A stretch of 11,840 nt of DNA, taken from positions 1 to 11,840 of the forward strand of contig NZ_JAQIVI010000336.1 in NCBI RefSeq assembly GCF_028618695.1. The letters run 5' to 3'. Below, one piece after another: positions 6,965 to 11,840 of this stretch; positions within the stretch are counted from its first letter, which is position 1, and every line of letters starts with the position of its first letter. Source of the stretch: Natrinema soli (GTDB lineage: Archaea; Halobacteriota; Halobacteria; Halobacteriales; Natrialbaceae). The notes below the pieces were generated by a model, which had not been told where the DNA came from, searched no databases, and saw nothing but the letters and a program-made list of their open reading frames with translations. Made by a program: the position numbers and the translations under genes.

Positions 6965-7000
6965 TTTGAATAACTCGGACTATACTGCCATCTATTCAAA
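6965..7000. promoter_or_regulatory. Candidate operator: perfect 8-bp inverted repeat upstream of the aminotransferase promoter
   Basis: TTTGAATA at 6965-6972 and TATTCAAA at 6993-7000 are exact reverse complements separated by 20 bp (centres 28 bp apart, just under three helical turns). The right arm ends 9 bp before the aminotransferase TATA box, over the usual BRE/activator zone. The position between the divergent regulator and aminotransferase genes makes it the best candidate Lrp-type binding site. It is not proven. Confidence 0.55.
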
Positions 7001-7009
7001 GAAGCATGG

Positions 7010-7016
7010 TTTAATA
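7010..7016 (+). promoter_or_regulatory. TATA box of the aminotransferase gene
   Basis: TTTAATA ends 24 bp before the ATG at 7041, matching a leaderless transcript. It supports the ATG over the upstream TTG at 6966. Confidence 0.65.
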
Positions 7017-7040
7017 GGACATGGTATAGATACAGGAACT

Positions 7041-8375
7041 ATGTCCGAACAAGAACCAGAATCGCCGAACGGAGCGCAGACGAATTCGGCCGTCGTGTCG
7101 GCGTACGACGAGCACCTGATGCCGATCTGGAAATCGCTCGATGTGCCCGTAAAACGGGCCTCGGGATGCACGCTCGAGGACTTCGAGGGCAACGAGTACC
7201 TCGATGTCTTCTCCGGGATTTCGGTGGTCAACGTCGGCCACGGAAACGACGCCGTCGTCGACGCCGCGACGGAGCAACTCGAGGAGTTCGTCCACGGCTG
7301 TTCGTACGTCCACCCCAACGAACCGGTCGCCGATCTCGCCGAGCGGATCGCCGAGGTGACGCCGGGCGACCTGCAGAAGAGCTTCTTCTGTAACTCCGGG
7401 ACGGAAGCCGTCGAGGGGGCCGTCAAGCTCGCGCGGAAGTACACCGGCTCGAAGGAGGTCATCGCCCTCGAGATGGGCTTTCACGGCCGCACGCTCGGCA
7501 GTCTGGCGCTGACGGGGAACAAGGCCTACAAGCAGGGTATGGCCCCGACGCTCAACGATGTCGCTCACACCGCGCCGCCGTACGGCTACCGCTGTCCGCG
7601 CTGTGACGGCGACCGGTGCGACGCCGATTGCGCCGAGGAACTCGAGCGGATCATCGGCTCGCACACGAGCGGGGACCTCGCGGCGGTCGTCGTCGAACCC
7701 GTCATGGGCGAAGCCGGGATCATCGTGCCGCCGGCGGGGTGGCTCGAGCGGGTCCAGGAGATCGCCCACGACCACGGCGCGTTGCTCATCGCCGACGAGG
7801 TACAGACCGGCTACGGTCGAACGGGGGAGCTGTTCGCGAGCGATCACTTCGACGTCGAGCCCGACATCCTGACGCAGGCGAAGGGGATCGCGAACGGGCT
7901 TCCCCTCGGTGCGTTCACTGCCTCCGAAGAAATCGCGAACGCCTTCGAGTCCGGCGACCACCTCTCGACGTTCGGCGGCAACCCCGTCGCCTGCGCCGCC
8001 GCGCTGGCGACGATCGACGAACTGCAGGACGGGATCGTCGACAACGCCAGCGAGCAGGGGGCGTGGCTCGAGTCGGAACTCCAGACCCTCGAAGAGGAGT
8101 ACGACGTCGTCGGGCAGGCGCGGGGCCTCGGATTGATGCGCGGCGTCGAACTCGTCGATCCGAGCGAGACGGGACCACAGAACGTCGCGCCGAAACCGGA
8201 CAGCGACCTCGCGTCCGCGGTGAGCGAGTCCCTCCGCGAGGAGTCGAACGTCGTGATGGGCGTCGGCGGCTACTACAAGAACGTCATGCGCTTCCAGCCG
8301 CCGCTGACCATCTCTCGCGACCAGCTCGAGTACGCCGTCGACGAACTGCGGGCGGCCCTCGAGACGGTCGCCTGA
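7041..8375 (+). CDS. Class III PLP-dependent aminotransferase (4-aminobutyrate aminotransferase-like)
   Basis: A 444-residue fold-type I aminotransferase of class III, the family of GABA, ornithine, acetylornithine and AGXT2-type enzymes. The phosphate-binding loop is C117-N-S-G-T-E-A-V. D252 in IADEVQTGYGRTG contacts the pyridine nitrogen. K281 in TQAKGIANGLPLGA is the Schiff-base lysine. HGRTLGSLALTGN lies between. It would move an amino group, probably from an omega-amino acid, to 2-oxoglutarate or pyruvate. Residues 185-197 hold four cysteines (C-x2-C-x4-C-x3-C) in an exposed insertion, a variant of a Cys-containing loop found in some relatives, possibly metal binding. The start is ATG 7041, by the TATA box 24 bp upstream. 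It is divergent from the Lrp-type gene. The exact substrate cannot be told. Confidence 0.9.
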   Translation: MSEQEPESPNGAQTNSAVVSAYDEHLMPIWKSLDVPVKRASGCTLEDFEGNEYLDVFSGISVVNVGHGNDAVVDAATEQLEEFVHGCSYVHPNEPVADLAERIAEVTPGDLQKSFFCNSGTEAVEGAVKLARKYTGSKEVIALEMGFHGRTLGSLALTGNKAYKQGMAPTLNDVAHTAPPYGYRCPRCDGDRCDADCAEELERIIGSHTSGDLAAVVVEPVMGEAGIIVPPAGWLERVQEIAHDHGALLIADEVQTGYGRTGELFASDHFDVEPDILTQAKGIANGLPLGAFTASEEIANAFESGDHLSTFGGNPVACAAALATIDELQDGIVDNASEQGAWLESELQTLEEEYDVVGQARGLGLMRGVELVDPSETGPQNVAPKPDSDLASAVSESLREESNVVMGVGGYYKNVMRFQPPLTISRDQLEYAVDELRAALETVA

Positions 8376-8407
8376 GCGTCCGCAGCCGCGACGAACGGGA
8401 CCGACTC

Positions 8408-8476
8408 GAGTGCGGATCGACCGCACTCACGGCAGGTTGGCTGCGATCCCGCACTCGATGTGAATCGAACTGCGGG
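8408..8476 (+). terminator. Two tandem hairpins downstream of the aminotransferase gene
   Basis: Hairpin 1 is GAGTGCGG (8408-8415), loop ATCGA, CCGCACTC (8421-8428), a perfect 8-bp stem. Hairpin 2 is CCCGCA (8448-8453) plus TCGAT (8455-8459), a GTGA loop of GNRA type, then ATCGA (8464-8468) and TGCGGG (8471-8476), with a small internal loop. They lie 33 to 101 bp after the stop and may form the 3' end of the aminotransferase transcript. No T-tract follows. A leader or attenuator role for the next gene is less likely, since a TATA box lies between. Confidence 0.45.
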
Positions 8477-8557
8477 TCCTCGCTCTCGGCGGAACAGGTC
8501 GATAGTCGGGACAATCAGCTTCTGTCGGACGCTGTCCAAAAAACGATTGTAAGTTAG

Positions 8558-8564
8558 CTTTATC
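8558..8564 (+). promoter_or_regulatory. TATA box of the biotin carboxylase gene
   Basis: CTTTATC ends 27 bp before the GTG start at 8592. It indicates that the carboxylase gene has its own promoter, although it lies on the same strand 216 bp after the aminotransferase gene. Confidence 0.55.
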
Positions 8565-8591
8565 TGGAAATAGAAACCATATCACGACACT

Positions 8592-9935
8592 GTGTTCGAA
8601 AGAGTGCTGATCGCGAACCGAGAAGAGATCGCCGTTCGAATCGTTCAGGCGTGCAAGGACCTGGGTATCGACGCGATAGCCGTCTACAGCGACGCCGACG
8701 AGGACGCCAAACACGTCCGCATGGCCGACGAAGCCTACCACATCGGCGGCTCGAAGGCGAAAGACAGTTACCTCGACCAGGACGCGCTGCTCGAGGCGGC
8801 GCGGGCGGCCGACGCCGACGCGATCCACCCGGGATACGGGTTCCTCGCCGAGAACGAGTCGTTCGCGGCGAACGTCGAAGAGAGCGAGTTCGCGTGGATC
8901 GGCCCGCCGAGCGACGTGATGGCGGACTTCGGCGAGAAGACGAAAGCTCGGAAGATCATGGAGTCGGCGGACGTCCCCATCGTGCCCGGAACGACCGAGC
9001 CGGTCACGTCCGCCGACGAAGTCGAGGCGTTCGCCGAGGAGCACGGCTATCCCGTCGCGATCAAAGCCGACGGTGGCGGCGGCGGCCGCGGCCTCAAGAT
9101 CGTCCACGAACCGTCCCAGATCGACTCGAAGCTTCAGGAAGCGATTCGAGAGGGCGACGCGTACTTCGACAACCCGACCGTCTACCTCGAGCGGTTCCTC
9201 GAGAGCCCGCGTCACATCGAGGTCCAGATCATCGGCGACGAACACGGCACCGTCCGCCACCTCGGCGAGCGCGACTGCAGCATTCAGCGACGCCAGCAGA
9301 AACTCCTCGAGGAATCCCCCTCGCCGGTGCTAGACGACGAAACGCGCGCCGAACTCTGCGAGGCCGCCTGCCGCGGCGCGGCGGCGGCGGACTACGTCAA
9401 CGCCGGCACCGTCGAGTTCCTCTACGAGGGCGGCGAGTTCTACTTCATCGAAGTCAACGCGCGGATTCAGGTCGAACACGCGGTGACCGAGGAACTCACC
9501 GGGATCGATCTGGTCAAGTGGCAGATTCGGGTCGCCGCCGGCGAAGAACTGTCGTTCTCCCAAGACGAGGTCGAACCGCGCGGGGCCGCCATGGAATTCC
9601 GCGTCAATGCGGAGGACCCCGACAACGATTTCACGCCGCTGCCGGGGACGCTGTCGACGTACGAACCGCCGCGGGGTATCGGCGTTCGCGTCGACGACGG
9701 CGTCGACGAGGGGGACTCGATCGCCCCGTTTTACGACTCGATGTTCGCGAAACTGATCGTCACCGGGCAGGACAGAGACGAGGTGCTCGCCCGCAGCAAA
9801 CGCGCGCTCGACGAAACGGCGATCGAGGGCGTTCCGACGACGATCCCGTTCCACCGGAGACTACTCGAGAACGACGGGTTCGTTTCGAACGAACACACCA
9901 CGAAGTACGTGGAACGGGAACTGCTCGACGGGTGA
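8592..9935 (+). CDS. accC: Biotin carboxylase (AccC-type subunit)
   Basis: A 447-residue stand-alone biotin carboxylase: a biotin-carboxylase N-terminal domain, an ATP-grasp domain (about 115-320) and a C-terminal domain. It uses ATP and bicarbonate to carboxylate biotin on a carrier protein. Conserved residues fall almost at E. coli AccC positions: K158 before the glycine loop G161-G165-R-G, HIEVQI, E287-V-N-A-R291-I-Q-V-E295-H, and R337 in FRVNAEDP. The N-terminal NRGEIA motif reads NREEIA, a Gly-to-Glu change next to a conserved site. The start is GTG 8592, fixed by [10 protein letters not shown] alignment and a TATA box. No acyl-CoA carboxyltransferase is in the window. The convergent pxpA and bccP-like genes suggest that it serves the Pxp complex rather than fatty-acid synthesis. 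Confidence 0.93.
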   Translation: MFERVLIANREEIAVRIVQACKDLGIDAIAVYSDADEDAKHVRMADEAYHIGGSKAKDSYLDQDALLEAARAADADAIHPGYGFLAENESFAANVEESEFAWIGPPSDVMADFGEKTKARKIMESADVPIVPGTTEPVTSADEVEAFAEEHGYPVAIKADGGGGGRGLKIVHEPSQIDSKLQEAIREGDAYFDNPTVYLERFLESPRHIEVQIIGDEHGTVRHLGERDCSIQRRQQKLLEESPSPVLDDETRAELCEAACRGAAAADYVNAGTVEFLYEGGEFYFIEVNARIQVEHAVTEELTGIDLVKWQIRVAAGEELSFSQDEVEPRGAAMEFRVNAEDPDNDFTPLPGTLSTYEPPRGIGVRVDDGVDEGDSIAPFYDSMFAKLIVTGQDRDEVLARSKRALDETAIEGVPTTIPFHRRLLENDGFVSNEHTTKYVERELLDG

Positions 9936-9970
9936 GAACCGACCGGCTGCAGGGGGTGGGCACGGTTCTC
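9934..9970. terminator. Inverted repeat between convergent accC and pxpA
   Basis: GAGAACCG at 9934-9941, overlapping the accC stop codon, pairs perfectly with CGGTTCTC at 9963-9970 across a 21-nt spacer. It fills most of the 55-bp gap between convergent genes and could end transcription in both directions. There is no T-tract. Confidence 0.4.
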
Positions 9971-9990
9971 TTGGCGTTCCGACCCGCCGT

Positions 9991-10752
9991 TCAGGCGATT
10001 TGAGATAGCGGTGCGAGTTCGATATCGTGTTCCTCGACCCGGTCGTGGATCGCCTCGAGGATCGCGACGGCGTTGGGGTTGTCCCCGTGGATACAGATGC
10101 TCTCGGCGGGGATCGCGATCTCCTCGCCGTTCGCCGCCTCCACGACACCGTCGGTGGCGATCGAGACGAACCGATCGGCGACGAGTTCCGGATCGCGGTC
10201 GGCGAGTTCCTGCTCGACGATCAGGGAGCGGTCGGCCCGGTAATCCAGGTCGACGTAGCCTTCGAAAACGGCCCGGAGCCCGTCGATGTCCCGTGCGACC
10301 TCGTAGATGTTCATGTCGGTCGCGAGGTAGATAAGATCGTCGTCGACCTCGAGCATGCCGTTCATGACCGCGCGGGCGTGTTCTGGGCTTTCCGAGAGCA
10401 TCGAATACATCGCTCCGTGGGGTTTGACGTGCTGGACGGTCGCGCCGTGGCGGCGAGCGAACGCCGTGAGCGCGCCGAGTTGGTAGACGACGTAGTCGCG
10501 CACTTCCGCGGGAGTGGCGTCGATCTTGCGGCGACCGAAACCGGTTCGGTCCGGGAGGCCGGGGTGAACGCCGATGCCGACGTCGTGTTCGGCCGCCAAC
10601 TCGACCGTTTCCCGCATTACGTGCGGATCGCCGGCGTGATATCCGCCGGCGACGTTCGCGGACGTGATGTAGGGCATGACCGCCTCGTCGTGGCCCATCG
10701 TCCAGTTGCCAAAGCTCTCGCCCATATCGCAGTTGATGTCGATTGCCGTCAT
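9991..10752 (-). CDS. pxpA: 5-oxoprolinase subunit A (LamB/YcsF family)
   Basis: A 253-residue, full-length LamB/YcsF protein. Family signatures are clear: IDINCDMGE at residues 4-12, SANVAGGYHAGDP at 31-43, GVHPGLPDRTGFGRR at 61-75, HVKPHGAMY at 108-116 and IHGDNPNAV near 222. The fold is a distorted TIM barrel like polysaccharide deacetylases, with the conserved His/Asp residues at the active site. With PxpB and PxpC it forms the ATP-dependent enzyme that opens 5-oxoproline to glutamate in prokaryotes. The ATG at 10752 is chosen: it gives the usual MTAIDINCD start and has a TATA box 24 bp upstream. An upstream start would add an atypical 27-residue extension. It lies 203 bp downstream of the carrier-protein gene and is convergent with accC. 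Confidence 0.94.
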   Translation of the reverse strand: MTAIDINCDMGESFGNWTMGHDEAVMPYITSANVAGGYHAGDPHVMRETVELAAEHDVGIGVHPGLPDRTGFGRRKIDATPAEVRDYVVYQLGALTAFARRHGATVQHVKPHGAMYSMLSESPEHARAVMNGMLEVDDDLIYLATDMNIYEVARDIDGLRAVFEGYVDLDYRADRSLIVEQELADRDPELVADRFVSIATDGVVEAANGEEIAIPAESICIHGDNPNAVAILEAIHDRVEEHDIELAPLSQIA

Positions 10753-10776
10753 GAGTGAGTGTCTAGCACAATCCAG

Positions 10777-10783
10777 CATATAG
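10777..10783 (-). promoter_or_regulatory. TATA box of pxpA
   Basis: CTATATG on the minus strand ends 24 bp before ATG 10752, the expected leaderless spacing. pxpA can therefore be transcribed separately from the carrier gene upstream. Confidence 0.55.
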
Positions 10784-10824
10784 CTTACGTCGGTTCGTCC
10801 AACAGTATCCGAAAACGTCAAATG

Positions 10825-10850
10825 TAGTCTCACGAAGGATGCAGAGACTA
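10825..10850. promoter_or_regulatory. Inverted repeat upstream of the pxpA promoter
   Basis: TAGTCTC at 10825-10831 and GAGACTA at 10844-10850 are exact reverse complements with a 12-nt spacer. The site is about 42 bp upstream of the pxpA TATA box. It may be a regulator site, or a 3' hairpin of the upstream carrier transcript. Confidence 0.4.
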
Positions 10851-10904
10851 GCTCCTATCCGGCTAAATGACAGAAAACCTGTCTCGATTACAGCCGAATC
10901 GCTA

Positions 10905-10922
10905 CCGGCCGACAGCGGCCGG
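10905..10922 (-). terminator. GC-rich hairpin downstream of the carrier-protein gene
   Basis: CCGGCCG (10905-10911) and CGGCCGG (10916-10922) form a perfect 7-bp stem with a 4-nt loop, starting 33 nt after the carrier gene stop on the minus strand. A second small inverted repeat (GACAG at 10869-10873 and CTGTC at 10879-10883) surrounding TTTT on the minus strand follows. Together they suggest a 3' end or processing site before pxpA. Confidence 0.45.
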
Positions 10923-10955
10923 AACCCGCCGATCCGGCGAGTCGCTCCGACGCCG

Positions 10956-11198
10956 TTATTCGATCTCGACGATCGCCTGATCGGCTTCGACTTCGGCTTC
11001 GTTCTCGACGAGGAACTCGCTGATCGTCCCCGAACTGTCGGCCTCGATGTCGTGGAAGTTCTTCATCACTTCGACGAGGCCGATGGTGTCGCCCGCTTCG
11101 ACGGTGTCTCCCGGCTCGGCGAACGGCGGGTCGTCGGGGTCGGGTTGTCGGTAGAAGATGCCCGGCATCGGTGACTTGATCGTGGTTTTCTCTGTCAT
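10956..11198 (-). CDS. accB: Biotin carboxyl carrier protein (biotinyl domain, Pxp-associated)
   Basis: An 80-residue protein that is essentially one biotinyl/lipoyl domain, without the Ala/Pro linker of typical acetyl-CoA carboxylase AccB. The biotin site is EVMKNF with K46 as the acceptor lysine; the -VMK- form is typical of carriers next to KipI/KipA genes, in place of the usual AMKM. PMPGIFYRQPDPDDPPF precedes the barrel. It would carry carboxybiotin made by the biotin carboxylase to an acceptor subunit, most likely the PxpB/PxpC pair. The ATG at 11198 gives the normal start MTEKTTIKSPMPG; a TTG 8 codons upstream is less likely. It lies 80 bp after pxpC on the same strand. The symbol accB is used for the family only. 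Confidence 0.9.
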   Translation of the reverse strand: MTEKTTIKSPMPGIFYRQPDPDDPPFAEPGDTVEAGDTIGLVEVMKNFHDIEADSSGTISEFLVENEAEVEADQAIVEIE

Positions 11199-11278
11199 CT
11201 GTTGCGGTTGTGTCGGATTCAATCCCGAATCTATTCTTTGTTTTGGTTACCGTCCCGTCTGTTAGCGTGTCGTTGACT

Positions 11279-11840
11279 CTAATTCTCTCCTTCGATGTCC
11301 GCTCGGATCGCCTCGAGGCGAGCGTCCTGATCCGTGCGCGCGTCGATCGCTTCGTCGACGTCGACCGACTCGAAGTGGACCGACTTGTGGGTCTGGCGCT
11401 GTGCGAGCAGCCCACGGTCGGCGCTGATCACGGTCCCGACAGTCGCGTAGCCGCCGCCCGTGACCGCGTCCTGCATGAGGACGATCGGCTGCTGGGGCAC
11501 CTGAATCGACCCGATGGGATAGCCGAGGTCGACGACGTTCGACGGGTCGGTTCCCGCGCCGAAGGGTTGCTCGCGCTCCTCGAACTCGAGATCCGGTCCC
11601 TCGAGCCGGTAGCCGACGCGGTCGGCTTCCGCCGAGACGGTCCACTCGGACTCACAGAGCGTCGCTTTGGCCTCGTCCGTGAGCCGGTAGCTCGTCAGTC
11701 CGAGGACGATCCGAACGGTGTCCTCGTCCGCGTAGTCGGGCACGTCATCGTCGTCGATCCGCGTGCCGACCAGTTCGCGTCGTTCGGCCGGCGCGTCGCC
11801 GATCGGGAGCCGGTCGCCCTCCTCGAGGCCGCGGCCCTCG
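11279..11840 (-). CDS. pxpC: 5-oxoprolinase subunit C (KipA/AHS2 family), C-terminal part
   Basis: The C-terminal 186 residues of a KipA/AHS2-domain protein; the frame stays open to the right edge, so the GTG at 11743 is internal and the true start lies outside. Signatures are GLEEGDRLPIG, RVGYRLEGP, YPIGSIQVPQQPIVLMQDAVTGGGYATVGTV split around the GGGYAT core, and ISADRGLLAQ. PxpC pairs with PxpB (KipI/AHS1) in 5-oxoprolinase. The same two domains occur in the carboxyltransferase region of urea carboxylase. It ends with the acidic IEGEN just before a TAG. The carrier-protein gene follows on the same strand, which supports a biotin-dependent reaction. pxpB is expected to lie directly upstream, beyond the window. 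Confidence 0.9.
   Translation of the reverse strand, partial: EGRGLEEGDRLPIGDAPAERRELVGTRIDDDDVPDYADEDTVRIVLGLTSYRLTDEAKATLCESEWTVSAEADRVGYRLEGPDLEFEEREQPFGAGTDPSNVVDLGYPIGSIQVPQQPIVLMQDAVTGGGYATVGTVISADRGLLAQRQTHKSVHFESVDVDEAIDARTDQDARLEAIRADIEGEN

Noticed and set aside
6966..7040. TTG-initiated 25-residue extension of the aminotransferase
   Set aside because: It would be translated through the TATA box and the inverted repeat; ATG 7041 has correct promoter spacing and a normal N-terminus.
7011..8426. Minus-strand open frame of about 470 codons opposite the aminotransferase
   Set aside because: It is the antisense shadow of a well-conserved gene and is common in GC-rich genomes; no recognisable domain.
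8651..10003. Plus-strand open frame of about 450 codons over the biotin carboxylase
   Set aside because: Arg-rich frame shadow with no motifs; the AccC frame has every catalytic residue.
11279..11743. Taking the PxpC fragment as a complete 154-residue gene starting at GTG 11743
   Set aside because: The frame continues without a stop to the window edge and the upstream residues match the family (GLEEGDRLPIG), so it is a partial gene.
1..11840. tRNA or rRNA genes, CRISPR arrays, insertion sequences, toxin-antitoxin or phage defence genes
   Set aside because: I looked for regularly spaced repeats, terminal inverted repeats with a transposase, tRNA-like cloverleafs and known defence motifs and saw none.

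Overview
The window looks like chromosomal DNA from a haloarchaeon. It is GC-rich, the proteins are strongly acidic, CTCGAG-type codon pairs are frequent, one protein carries a PGF-CTERM tail, and several genes have an AT-rich box 22 to 27 bp before the start codon, as expected for leaderless haloarchaeal transcripts. A Natrialbales-type genus is a guess only; no rRNA or other taxonomic marker is present.

Left part (1 to about 4530): the 3' end of a large YprA/MrfA-type DEAD/DEAH-box helicase with a C-terminal cysteine cluster (plus strand), then four minus-strand genes. These are a small winged-helix regulator with an acidic repeat tail, a beta-rich protein resembling a domain common in haloarchaeal secreted proteins, a 74-residue C2H2-like zinc-finger protein, and a surface protein with a signal peptide and a PGF-CTERM anchor. 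This part has no visible common pathway.

Right part (4929 to the end): a likely amino-compound utilisation region. In order it holds an APC-family permease (+), an Lrp/AsnC regulator (-, convergent with the permease), a class III PLP aminotransferase (+, divergent from the regulator), a biotin carboxylase (+), and then on the minus strand PxpA (LamB/YcsF), an 80-residue biotin carboxyl carrier protein, and the C-terminal part of PxpC (KipA/AHS2), which runs off the right edge. PxpB (KipI/AHS1) probably lies just outside.

PxpABC is the prokaryotic 5-oxoprolinase. PxpB and PxpC are related to the carboxyltransferase part of urea carboxylase. Biotin carboxylase, carrier and AHS-type subunits as separate genes beside PxpA therefore suggest a split, biotin-dependent, urea-carboxylase-like machine acting on 5-oxoproline or another lactam. 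The neighbouring permease, aminotransferase and Lrp regulator would handle uptake, amino-group removal and control. This functional link is an inference. A perfect inverted repeat just upstream of the aminotransferase TATA box is the best candidate operator. No tRNA, rRNA, CRISPR array, insertion sequence or phage gene was seen.
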